DNA of 64,000 nucleotides from contig NZ_PTJS01000001.1 in NCBI RefSeq assembly GCF_002941025.1, positions 2,046,001 through 2,110,000 on the forward strand, written 5' to 3'. Both the position numbers and the translations under genes were made by a program. Shown piece after piece: positions 44,401-51,541 of this stretch (positions within the stretch are counted from its first letter, which is position 1; each line of letters begins with the position of its first letter). This DNA is from Streptomyces sp. QL37. GTDB taxonomy: Bacteria > Actinomycetota > Actinomycetes > Streptomycetales > Streptomycetaceae. Under the pieces are notes generated by a model. The model had not been told where the DNA came from and did no database searches. It saw nothing but the letters and a program-made list of their open reading frames with translations.

Positions 44401-45284
44401 GCGGCGTGATCCACGAGATGACCGAGGCGCGCGACGTGCGGATGGGCCAGTACGGCCACAGCAACCAGGTCGCGCACCACGCCACGTACATGTACGACGC
44501 GGCCTCGCAGCCCTGGAAGACGCAGGAGAAGGTCCGCGAGGTCCTCGGCCGTCTTTACACCGGCAGCGAGATCGGCCAGGGCTACCACGGCGACGAGGAC
44601 AACGGCGAGCAGTCGGCCTGGTTCCTCTTCTCCTCGCTCGGCTTCTACCCGCTGGTCATGGGCAGCGGTGAGTACGCGATCGGCTCGCCGCTCTTCACGA
44701 AGACGACCGTGCACCTGGAGAACGGCCGCGACCTGGTCGTCAAGGCTCCGAAGAACAGCGCGACGAACATCTACGTCCAGGGCCTGAAGGTCAACGGCAA
44801 GAAGTGGACCTCCACTTCGCTGCCGCACGACCTGCTCGCCAAGGGCGGCGTGCTGGAGTTCGACATGGGCTCGAAGCCCTCGGCATGGGGCACGGGCAAG
44901 AACGCGGCCCCGGTCTCCGTCACCAAGGACGACAAGGTGCCGACGCCGAAGGGCGACGTGCTCAAGGGCGACGGCGCGCTGTACGACGACACCTCCGCCA
45001 CCTCGGCCTCGGTCGAGTCGGTGGACCTGCCGGCCGCCGAGGGCACGAAGGCGGTGCAGTACACGCTGACCTCGGCCACGGCGGCGAAGGCGCCGACGGG
45101 CTGGGTGCTGCAGGGTTCGACGGACGGCACGTCCTGGAAGGACATCGACAAGAGGTCCGGCCAGACGTTCGCCTGGGACAAGCAGACCCGGGTGTTCTCG
45201 GTGCAGGCACCGAAGGCGTACGCGAAGTACCGGCTGGTGAGCACGGCCGCTGCGACGCTGGCGGAGATCGAGCTGATCTCCTGA
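41436..45284 (+). CDS. Secreted GH92 alpha-1,2-mannosidase with discoidin-like modules
   Basis: A 1282-residue exported glycosidase. The signal peptide ends near AALA at residue 38. A discoidin-like (F5/8C, CBM32-type) module lies at about 108-230 (VEFDLVEPTKVVTYALTSAN). The GH92 region spans about 400-1100, with GGFSRGNNFPATAVPHGFNFW and the catalytic block GDEDNGEQSAWFLFSSLGFYP near 1050. A second discoidin-like segment ends the protein. GH92 enzymes are inverting, calcium-dependent exo-alpha-mannosidases. The ATG at 41436 follows AGGAGG at 11 bases. Divergence from the chitobiose importer suggests use of N-glycans. Confidence 0.88.
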   Translation: MQPLRGPQHGPRHRHNHSAAVLAASLVLALAAPTAALAQPSGAAGKPSGDTSFTSSFEADEKQPDWRNTVEEGADGKKRASGVDGGFSAGIPGNITDQVTDLRASGENADGGEGKENLVDVEPGTKWLAFQPTGWVEFDLVEPTKVVTYALTSANDHDERDPKDWTLKGSADGKTWTDLDTRTGETFSERLQTKSYDVTTDTAYQHFRLEFTKNNGASDALQLADVQFSDGDTSTPAPDDMRTQADRGPSGSPTAKQGAGFTGKKALRYAGTHKPDGHAYSYNKVFDVDTRVTKDTQLSYLVYPQMAETDLAYPATHVAVDLAFTDGTYLSELKATDSHGGLLTPQGQADAKRLYVNQWNKVASRIGTVAAGKTVDRILVAYDSPKGPSKFQGWIDDVTIAPKAPEKRKAHLSDYASTVRGTNSSGGFSRGNNFPATAVPHGFNFWTPVTNAGSTSWLYDYARGNNEDNLPTLQAFSASHEPSPWMGDRQTFQMMPSAASGTPDASREARELPFRHENETATPHYYGVTFENGLKAEMTPTDHAARMQFTYPGDDASLVFDNVSNDGGLTLDAKTGSFTGYSDVKSGGSTGATRLFVYGSFDAPVTDSGKLKGGGGDDVTGFFRFDAGKDRTVGLRLATSLISVDQAKKNLAMELPAKDSFSKVRKNAQKAWDKILGKVEVEGANADQLTTLYSSLYRLYLYPNSGFEQVDGKSTYASPFSPQTGTDTPTHTGAKIVKGEVYVNNGFWDTYRTTWPAYSFLTPKQAGKMVDGFVQQYKDGGWISRWSSPGYSDLMTGTSSDVAFADAYVKGVDFDAEAAYDAAVKNATVTPPSSGVGRKGMETSVFTGYADTETHEGLSWSLEGYLNDYGIAQMGQALYKKTKKQRYKEESEYFLNRAQNYVKLFDDKAGFFQGKKPNGDWRLPSDQYDPRVWGYDYTETNGWGYAFTAPQDSRGLANLYGGRDGLAKKLDTYFSTPETAGPEFVGSYGGVIHEMTEARDVRMGQYGHSNQVAHHATYMYDAASQPWKTQEKVREVLGRLYTGSEIGQGYHGDEDNGEQSAWFLFSSLGFYPLVMGSGEYAIGSPLFTKTTVHLENGRDLVVKAPKNSATNIYVQGLKVNGKKWTSTSLPHDLLAKGGVLEFDMGSKPSAWGTGKNAAPVSVTKDDKVPTPKGDVLKGDGALYDDTSATSASVESVDLPAAEGTKAVQYTLTSATAAKAPTGWVLQGSTDGTSWKDIDKRSGQTFAWDKQTRVFSVQAPKAYAKYRLVSTAAATLAEIELIS

Positions 45285-45306
45285 CCGCCTGAGGGGAGTT
45301 ACGGAG

Positions 45307-45347
45307 CCGGGGGCCGGCCGTCCGCACTGCGGGTGGCCGGCCCCCGG
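45307..45347 (+). terminator. Terminator after the GH92 gene
   Basis: A perfect 13-bp stem, CCGGGGGCCGGCC / GGCCGGCCCCCGG, with a 15-base loop ends 16 bases before the next start codon. Confidence 0.8.
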
Positions 45348-45363
45348 TGGCATAGTGCTCCGC

Positions 45364-46839
45364 ATGGCTCCACGGACATGGACGCGGATCACCGGACGCG
45401 CGGCACTGGCCGCGCTTCTCGCGACGGCCCTCGCGACGGCCTTCGCACCGGCCACCGCGACCGCGTCGGACGCCGTCGCGCTGAGCCTGGAGGACGTGCC
45501 GCGCACCGTGGTCGTCTACAACGCGGACGAGGGCGCGAAGGCGGCCAACGGGGACTTCGAGGTGCCCGTCCACATCGTCCCCGGCAACAGCGAGCCGGCC
45601 CGCAACATCAAGGTCGTGGTCGACGCCTCCGGCCTGAAGGGCATCGCCCGCGTGGCCAGGGGCGGTTACGGAAACTGCGCCGGCAGCGGCTGGGTGTACA
45701 CCTGCGACTACGGCACCCTGCCGAACGACGGGGAGAGCAACGCCCCCTTCGACATCCTCGGGCTGGACGGTGTGAGGCCCGGCGACAGCGGCACGGTCAC
45801 CTACACGGCGAGCGCGGACAACGCCGCACCGGTCACCGGCACCACCCGGCTGGTCGTCGGCGGGCCGACGCTGGACGGGCCCGGGGAGGAGACGAGGGTG
45901 AGCGGGGTGGAGCCGGGGCAACCCGCTCCGGTCACGCCGGAGTTCGCCAACCACACCCGGTTCGAGGCGGGTCGGGGCGTCGCCCTGACGATCGGCACGA
46001 GCGACGGTCTCACCCTGAAGGCCCGTCACAGCAACTGCTCCTACAAGGGAGCCCCGCCCACGTCGGCGTGGTGCCTGTTCCCCGCCGGGGCCGCGCCGTG
46101 GACCGCGTACCGCACCAGCACGCCGCTCTCCTACGTCGCCGCCGAGAAGGCACTGCACGGCACGCTGACCTACAGCTGGTCCTCCGACCCGGAGAAGCCG
46201 GCCGGCCACACCGTGCGCGGCACGGGCGCCCCGATCACGCTGACCGGTACGAAGGACGGCGGCTTCGACGGCGTCAGCGGCGCCGTCGACGTGGACACCA
46301 CGGTGCAGGCCGACTACCGGCCGGTCACCGGAACGGTCCGGGGGCGCGTCGGAGACACGGTGGAGGTGCGGCTCGGTGTGCGGGACCTGGGTCCGGGCGA
46401 GCTGATGAACGACGAGGCGAAGGGGCGCTTCGAGGTGGTCCCGCCGGAGGGCACCACGGTCACGTCCATCCCGTACGACTTGGAGGACCTGAATCCGAGG
46501 TGGGGGTGCGAGCAGCCGGAGGAGCCCGGCGGGGCCTTCGTCTGCGACCTCGACGACGATGCCTTCGCCTGGGCGCGGGAGGACGACGGGACGACCACCA
46601 TCGTGTTCCACGTCCGCGTGGACCGGCAGGTGACGGGGGCTCACGGCACCATCCGGGCCTACGGCGGGTACGACCGCACCCCCGGCAACGACACCGCGGC
46701 CATCCCGCTCGAAGCCTCGCCCGCCCCCGCCTACCGGGCCTTCCTGCGCCCCGTCGTCTGGGGATCGATCACTGCGGGTGGTGCCGTGGCCCTGGCTCTG
46801 ACGGCCGTGCACCTGCGCCGCCGTCGTCGGCCCGCCTGA
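45364..46839 (+). CDS. Secreted protein with DUF11-like repeats and C-terminal membrane anchor
   Basis: A 491-residue protein with a signal peptide (AALAALLATALATAFAPATATA), two or three beta-rich domains that resemble DUF11/Ig-like surface repeats (DFEVPVHIVPGNSEPARNIKV; VEVRLGVRDLGPGELMND) and paired Cys. It ends in a hydrophobic helix (WGSITAGGAVALALTAVHL) and RRRRRPA. This looks like a sortase-type tail, but no LPXTG or LAXTG is present, so simple membrane anchoring is as likely. A GTG three codons upstream is an alternative start. Function unknown; a class F sortase gene lies two genes downstream. Confidence 0.7.
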   Translation: MAPRTWTRITGRAALAALLATALATAFAPATATASDAVALSLEDVPRTVVVYNADEGAKAANGDFEVPVHIVPGNSEPARNIKVVVDASGLKGIARVARGGYGNCAGSGWVYTCDYGTLPNDGESNAPFDILGLDGVRPGDSGTVTYTASADNAAPVTGTTRLVVGGPTLDGPGEETRVSGVEPGQPAPVTPEFANHTRFEAGRGVALTIGTSDGLTLKARHSNCSYKGAPPTSAWCLFPAGAAPWTAYRTSTPLSYVAAEKALHGTLTYSWSSDPEKPAGHTVRGTGAPITLTGTKDGGFDGVSGAVDVDTTVQADYRPVTGTVRGRVGDTVEVRLGVRDLGPGELMNDEAKGRFEVVPPEGTTVTSIPYDLEDLNPRWGCEQPEEPGGAFVCDLDDDAFAWAREDDGTTTIVFHVRVDRQVTGAHGTIRAYGGYDRTPGNDTAAIPLEASPAPAYRAFLRPVVWGSITAGGAVALALTAVHLRRRRRPA

Positions 46840-47027
46840 TCCCGCCTCCCTTTTCCGGGTGCTCGGTCGGGCGGCTTCCACCTGGGGATTCGCTGACCGC
46901 TATCGGCTAGTCAGGGTACTTTTGTGCTTTTTTACGGTGTCCCGACAGACTCTTTTGACGATCCATGTCATCTCTTAGGCGATCAGGTGATCAGTACGAC
47001 AATCATCTCGGCTTGAAGGAGCCCAGC

Positions 47028-47756
47028 ATGCGCATTTCCACTTCCGTCCGCTCCCGCAGCGCCCGCCTGGGCACCCAGGTGGCCACCGCGGTCGCCGTCG
47101 CCGGCGCCGCTCTGGCCGCCGGAGCACCCGCCGCGTTCGCCCTCGGCGAGAGCGGCGACATCGACGTCCGCTCGGTCAGCTGGCACTCCCGTGGCGACCG
47201 CGAAGGCGTCGAGGTCTGCAAGTTCGTGCTCGTGGCCAACAACTTCGACGCGCTGCCCTTCGTCACGTGGACGATCACCGAGCAGCCGCCGACCGTGCCC
47301 CCCGGGGACACGCTCACCGCCTCCCTCCCGCTCATCCAGGGCAAGGCCCGCAGCCAGGAGTACCTGCTCCCCGAGGGCACGTACCAGCTGACGTGGACGG
47401 CCGGGGCGGCTCCCCTGAAGAGCAAGAGCTTCGAGGTCGACTGCTCGCGTCCCGCCCAGGGTGGCGGCCAGAACGGCAACCGTGAGGACGACGGCGGCCG
47501 GGGTTCGTCCGAGTCGGGCACCCAGGCGGACAACAGCTCCGAGAAGGGCGCGGAGAAGAGCACCAACGAGATCTACGAGAAGCCGTCCGGCGCGGTGCCG
47601 GCGGGTGGCGGCGGCGTCCCGGACATGGAGAGCGTCAGCTCCGAGGGTGAGTCGAACGTCGGCACCTCGGCCGCGCTGGTCGCCGGTGCCGCCGGACTCG
47701 CAGGGCTGATCATGGTCCGTCGTACCGCGCGCCGTCGTGCCCGCAACGAGGCATAA
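47028..47756 (+). CDS. Small secreted protein with hydrophobic arginine-rich tail
   Basis: A 242-residue exported protein with signal peptide cut near AAFA (about residue 37). A compact domain with two Cys (VEVCKFVLV; FEVDCSRP) follows, then a low-complexity Gly/Ser/Glu/Asn linker (about 140-205). The C-terminal helix AALVAGAAGLAGLIMV is followed by RRTARRRARNEA. It overlaps the class F sortase gene, so the two are translationally linked. It lacks an LPXTG-like pentapeptide, yet context makes it a candidate partner or substrate of that sortase. The start is fixed by GGAG seven bases before the ATG. Confidence 0.72.
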   Translation: MRISTSVRSRSARLGTQVATAVAVAGAALAAGAPAAFALGESGDIDVRSVSWHSRGDREGVEVCKFVLVANNFDALPFVTWTITEQPPTVPPGDTLTASLPLIQGKARSQEYLLPEGTYQLTWTAGAAPLKSKSFEVDCSRPAQGGGQNGNREDDGGRGSSESGTQADNSSEKGAEKSTNEIYEKPSGAVPAGGGGVPDMESVSSEGESNVGTSAALVAGAAGLAGLIMVRRTARRRARNEA

Positions 47757-48459
47757 CCCGCGCGGCCGACGGCGACGACGGGGACCGAGCCGTGCATGCC
47801 GGCTCACGATCACCCTGTGCGTGACCTTCTCGCTGGTGACCGGCGTCGTGTGGGCGAGTTCCGACTCGCCCGAGGACGCCTCGTCGGTCACCGCCGCCCG
47901 CGGCGGCGACGCCGCGGGCGGCGGGGCACCGCCGTTCAGGAGGGCACCGCACAAGCCGCAGAAGGCGGTGCCCGCATCGCACGCCCCGCTGGTCCACTCC
48001 CGGCCGGTGAAGGTCGCCATCCCCGCGATCTTCATCGAGGCCCCGGTCACCGGTCTCGGCCTCGACAAGAAGGGCAGGCTCGGCGCCCCGCCACTGAGCA
48101 AGCCGAAACTGGTCGGGTGGTACCGGCAGGGCCCGTCCCCCGGGGAGGCGGGAACCTCACTGCTCGTCGGTCACCGGGACACCGCGACCGGGCCGGCGAT
48201 CTTCCTCAATCTCAACGCCCTTCGCCGCGGGGACACGGTGAAGGTCACCCGGGCGGACAAGCGGACCGCGGTCTTCACCGTCGACGAGGTGAAGACGTAC
48301 ACGAAGGACAAGTTCCCCGACGACAAGGTGTACGGGGCCACCGGCCGTCCGGAGCTCAGGCTCCTGACGTGCGGAGGGCGCTTCGACAAGAAGAACGGCT
48401 ACTCGGCCAACGTCGTCGTCTTCGCCCACCTCACCTCTCTGAAGAAGAAGGCGGCCTGA
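47737..48459 (+). CDS. Class F sortase
   Basis: A 240-residue membrane-anchored transpeptidase. A basic N-terminus (RGRRRRR) and one membrane helix (LTITLCVTFSLVTGVVW) precede a linker and the sortase beta-barrel. The catalytic His146 is in LLVGHRDTAT, Cys212 in LRLLTCGGRF, and an Arg would be expected in the following segment. Class F sortases are common in actinobacteria and their targets are mostly unknown. The GTG at 47737 overlaps the preceding secreted-protein gene by 20 bases and is the only start that keeps the anchor. Confidence 0.88.
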   Translation: MPATRHNPRGRRRRRGPSRACRLTITLCVTFSLVTGVVWASSDSPEDASSVTAARGGDAAGGGAPPFRRAPHKPQKAVPASHAPLVHSRPVKVAIPAIFIEAPVTGLGLDKKGRLGAPPLSKPKLVGWYRQGPSPGEAGTSLLVGHRDTATGPAIFLNLNALRRGDTVKVTRADKRTAVFTVDEVKTYTKDKFPDDKVYGATGRPELRLLTCGGRFDKKNGYSANVVVFAHLTSLKKKAA

Positions 48460-48481
48460 AACCGGGCACGCCGCACGGAAC

Positions 48482-48513
48482 CGGCCGGTACCTCGGGGGC
48501 GAGGTACCGGCCG
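48482..48513. terminator. Bidirectional terminator after the sortase gene
   Basis: A perfect 13-bp stem, CGGCCGGTACCTC / GAGGTACCGGCCG, with a 6-base loop stands between converging genes. Confidence 0.8.
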
Positions 48514-48577
48514 TTCGTGCGTCGGCCAAGTCGGCGCCTGCCCTCTGCTTCACCGAACGCCCAGGGCTCGTGCGGCG

Positions 48578-49318
48578 CTACGGCCAGAACAGCTTCACAT
48601 CTTCCGTAGAGACCCGAGGCCCAGGAACCTCGGGCTCCGTGATCGAGTACCCCAGGGCCCGGAGCACCCGAGCAGCGGCGTCAGGCGCGTCCCGCACAGC
48701 AGCTCTGAGCTGCATGGTCCGCCAGTCCTTGAGGTGCTCCTCGATGACGGTCCTCCACCCCGGGACCGTGTCGATCGCGAACTCCCGATGGAGGAAGAGC
48801 AACACGTCCTCCAGTGACGGCCGCATCCGGTGGCCTCCCACCGGGAGGTGCATCTCCGAAAGTCGGGGCAACCGGTTTCGCTTCAGGCCTTGCTTCGGTC
48901 GGCCGCGCTCCGCCAGACGCAACAGATAGGCCATTTCGTCTCGATGCGCGTGCACCTGCAGATGCGCCCCCGGCGGCTCCTTGCTACTGCGGACGTATTC
49001 GTAGCGCAACAGCGGATCACTTGCCCCGGCGTAGAAGACATGGACATCGGCCTGGTCCGTCGCCATAAAGGTGCTGGATCCGTCCCAGCAGCAGTAGAAC
49101 CGGACCATGAGGCTGAGTCGCGGTTCACCATCGATACCGACCGGGATGCGCTGGAGAACCTCATCCTCGCGTATCGGCGAGACGCGAATGCGCGAGCCCA
49201 TGTTGATGGCGTGAAAACGCGGGGTCTCCTCGCCGAGGACACCCCGCGTCAGGTCGGTCAGTTGGTCGGCGAAACCTGTCGCAAACGCATCGAGGGCCTT
49301 GGCCTCTTCAGCTGTCAC
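48578..49318 (-). CDS. Uncharacterised protein, partner of an overlapping 61-residue ORF
   Basis: I do not recognise this protein of about 246 residues. It is soluble, with blocks LSLMVRFYCCWDGSSTFMATDQADVH and HLKDWRTMQLRAAVRDAPDAAARVLRALGY. A GTG at 49318 overlaps the upstream small gene by 11 bases; an ATG at 49369 is another possible start. Third-position GC is visibly lower than in neighbouring genes, suggesting acquisition by transfer. It lies next to an XRE/DUF397 pair, a typical accessory context in Streptomyces. The small-plus-larger overlapping layout resembles toxin-antitoxin pairs, but no known toxin fold is apparent. Confidence 0.6.
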   Translation of the reverse strand: MTAEEAKALDAFATGFADQLTDLTRGVLGEETPRFHAINMGSRIRVSPIREDEVLQRIPVGIDGEPRLSLMVRFYCCWDGSSTFMATDQADVHVFYAGASDPLLRYEYVRSSKEPPGAHLQVHAHRDEMAYLLRLAERGRPKQGLKRNRLPRLSEMHLPVGGHRMRPSLEDVLLFLHREFAIDTVPGWRTVIEEHLKDWRTMQLRAAVRDAPDAAARVLRALGYSITEPEVPGPRVSTEDVKLFWP

Positions 49319-49493
49319 CCTCGAGAAGGTAGTCGAGCCCTTCGATGGTGTGCCATACATCAAGTTCATCCATGCTGAGGCTGTACATTGCGGCGCGTTC
49401 CGCGAGCTCTTCGTAGCTCATGTTCACGCCGGCCAACAACCGCTCACGCTGCTCCTCAAGCTGGCCGCGCGTCCTGTGGATCACAGTCGGCAT
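49308..49493 (-). CDS. 61-residue protein overlapping the downstream unknown gene
   Basis: A small, acidic, probably helical protein (EEQRERLLAGVNMSYEELAE, DVWHTIEGLDYLL). GGGGAGCGAG lies before the ATG at 49493, the best ribosome site of the pair. The stop overlaps the start of the 246-residue gene, so the two should be made together. It could be an antitoxin or an adaptor; no DNA-binding motif is certain. Confidence 0.6.
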   Translation of the reverse strand: MPTVIHRTRGQLEEQRERLLAGVNMSYEELAERAAMYSLSMDELDVWHTIEGLDYLLEGDS

Positions 49494-49714
49494 AACTCGC
49501 TCCCCGGTTTCGGTGACTTCCCAGTGAAGCAGGGACCTACGACAACGATGCTGCCGCAGCGAACGATTGTCACCCGCATGGGCGACCGTGGCGGAGGTCG
49601 ACGCAGGCCCGGACCGGGTGAACACCACGCGCAGAAAGGCCTCTTCAACCCCGTCCGGGTGACATTCACGGATACCCGGCATACCGGGGTGGGGTAGCCG
49701 ATATCTTCCGCAGC

Positions 49715-50548
49715 ATGCCGCTGCCGAAGGACCTGGACCCGTACGCCAATCCCCGCGCGTTCTACGGCGCGGAACTGCGCCGCCTGCGCGAGGCGGCGGG
49801 GCTGTCGCAGAACGATCTGGGTGAGCGGGTGTTCTGCTCGGGCACCTACATCGGGCTCTTCGAGGCGGGCGAGCGGCGCCCTCAGGAGGAGATCTCGCGC
49901 GCGCTGGACGAGGTGCTGGGCAGCGGCGAGCACCTCCAGCGGCTGTGCCGGCTGGCGCGTACGTCGAAGGTGGCGGGGTACTTCGCGGATGCGGCCGAGC
50001 TCCAGTTGCAGGCCTCGTTCATCGGCAGCTTCACGTCGATGCTCGTCATGGGGCTCCTGCAGACCGAGTCCTACGCGCGAGCACTCACCCGGTCCGCCCA
50101 CCCTTTCGCCGGCCAAGACGTCATCGAGGGGCACGTTCGCACCAGAATGGAGCGGGCATCGCTCCTCGACTCACCTACTGCGCCCGTGCTCTGGCTGGTG
50201 ATGCACGAAGCCGCCCTGCTCGTGCCCGTGGGTGGGAACGCGGTGATGGGCGAGCAGCTCAACCACCTTGCCGAGCAGACCGCGTCCCGTCCCGGACTCA
50301 TCACCCAGGTGCTCCCGTTCTCCGCCGGGGCGTACCCCCTGCTCCATGCGTCGATGACGCTGATGCAGTTCACCGACGCTCCCGCCGTCGTCTACACGGA
50401 GTCCGCGTACAGCGGCCAACTCATCGAAGAGCCCGTACTGGTGGCGCAGCACAGCTCCGCCTACGATCTGGCCAGGGCTGCCGCGTTGTCGCCGGAGGCG
50501 TCCCTGGACCGGATCGCCTCGGCGGCGAAGGAGTTCCTGACGCCATGA
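49715..50548 (+). CDS. XRE-family regulator with DUF5753 domain
   Basis: A 277-residue regulator of a type present in dozens of copies in Streptomyces. The helix-turn-helix is at about residues 17-70 (LRRLREAAGLSQNDLGERVFCSGTYIG), and the rest is the DUF5753 domain (PGLITQVLPFSAGAYP; VVYTESAYSGQLIE). It overlaps the DUF397 gene by 4 bases (ATGA), the standard partner. An imperfect palindrome, ACCCGGCATACCGGGGT, lies at 49674-49690 just upstream and may be its own operator. Confidence 0.88.
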   Translation: MPLPKDLDPYANPRAFYGAELRRLREAAGLSQNDLGERVFCSGTYIGLFEAGERRPQEEISRALDEVLGSGEHLQRLCRLARTSKVAGYFADAAELQLQASFIGSFTSMLVMGLLQTESYARALTRSAHPFAGQDVIEGHVRTRMERASLLDSPTAPVLWLVMHEAALLVPVGGNAVMGEQLNHLAEQTASRPGLITQVLPFSAGAYPLLHASMTLMQFTDAPAVVYTESAYSGQLIEEPVLVAQHSSAYDLARAAALSPEASLDRIASAAKEFLTP

Positions 50549-50751
50549 CCACCACGCCCGACCTGAGTACAGCTGCCTGGCGCAAGGCGTCGTACAGCAA
50601 CGGCGACGGCGGCGAGTGCGTCGAGATCGCCGACGGCTTCCCCGGTCTCGTCCCCGTCCGCGACAGCAAGGACCCCGAGGGCCCCACGCTCGCGTTCGGC
50701 TCCGCCCGCTGGGCGCAGTTCGTGGAGGCCCTCAGGGGCGGTTCGCTGTGA
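50545..50751 (+). CDS. DUF397 domain-containing small protein
   Basis: A 68-residue protein with the family pattern AAWRKASYSNGDGGECVEIA, VPVRDSKDPEGPTLAFG and WAQFVEALRGG. DUF397 proteins are encoded with XRE-DUF5753 regulators and, in the BldB/WhiJ-type systems, act with them in development or silencing. It converges on the phosphatase gene with a 6-base gap. Confidence 0.9.
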   Translation: MTTTPDLSTAAWRKASYSNGDGGECVEIADGFPGLVPVRDSKDPEGPTLAFGSARWAQFVEALRGGSL

Positions 50752-50757
50752 GGCCTG

Positions 50758-51381
50758 TCAGTCGATGGCGTTGAACAGCCGCTCCGGCAGCGCCATGTTG
50801 AGTGCCGTCACGACCGGCTTGCCGTGTTCCGTGCCGAGGCGGGAGACCGCGCCCGTGGCGAGCTGGAAGAGCTCCCCGCTCGCGGGGGTCAGCCGCAGGT
50901 AGCGGGCGGTGAGCACGCGCAGGAAGTGTGAGTGGGCGACGAGCGCGATGTCCGCCTCGCCGAGACGGGACGCCGCCGCGCGGACCTCCGCGAGGATCCG
51001 GTCCGCCCGGTCGCCGACCTCCTGCGGGCTCTCCCCCGGGTGATCCTCGGGGCCGGGCGCGACGCCGTCGGTCCAGAGGTTCCAGTCCGGGCGGGTGCGG
51101 CGGATCTCGACGGTGGTGATGCCCTCGTACGCCCCGTAGTCCCACTCCCGCAGGTCCGGCGTCTCGCGGGGTGCGGGCAGACCCGCCAGTTCGGCGGTGC
51201 GGCGGGCGCGGAGGTAGGGGCTGACCAGGGTGAGCCCGATCTCGCGTTCGGCGAGGAGCGGGACGAGGGCGCGGGCCTGGCGTTCACCGAGTTCGGTGAG
51301 GGGGAGGTCGGTCCAGCTGGTGTGCTGCCCGGACCGGGACCACTCGGTCTCGCCGTGCCTGATCAGGATCAACTCGCCCAT
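50758..51381 (-). CDS. Histidine phosphatase family protein (phosphoglycerate-mutase-like)
   Basis: A 207-residue enzyme of the phosphohistidine branch. The phospho-accepting His is in LILIRHGETEWS (His9), the second catalytic His in ALVAHSHFLRV, with the acidic/Arg residues in LREWDYGAYEG and SPYLRARRTAELAG. Substrates of this group range from sugar phosphates to alpha-ribazole phosphate and cannot be told here. The ATG at 51381 follows GGAAG; the long upstream frame is not coding. Confidence 0.88.
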   Translation of the reverse strand: MGELILIRHGETEWSRSGQHTSWTDLPLTELGERQARALVPLLAEREIGLTLVSPYLRARRTAELAGLPAPRETPDLREWDYGAYEGITTVEIRRTRPDWNLWTDGVAPGPEDHPGESPQEVGDRADRILAEVRAAASRLGEADIALVAHSHFLRVLTARYLRLTPASGELFQLATGAVSRLGTEHGKPVVTALNMALPERLFNAID

Positions 51382-51541
51382 GGATGCTTCCGCTCTCTGT
51401 GCCGTACTCGTGCATATGTACCTCTGGTGCCAACCTGCGGGCCAACGATCGCATTCCATCGGGCCGGGTGAGGGGCGGCTCGCCCCGGCAGGGTGACCGG
51501 AGGCATGGCCGTCCGGGACGGCGAGCGGCCAGTATGAGCCG

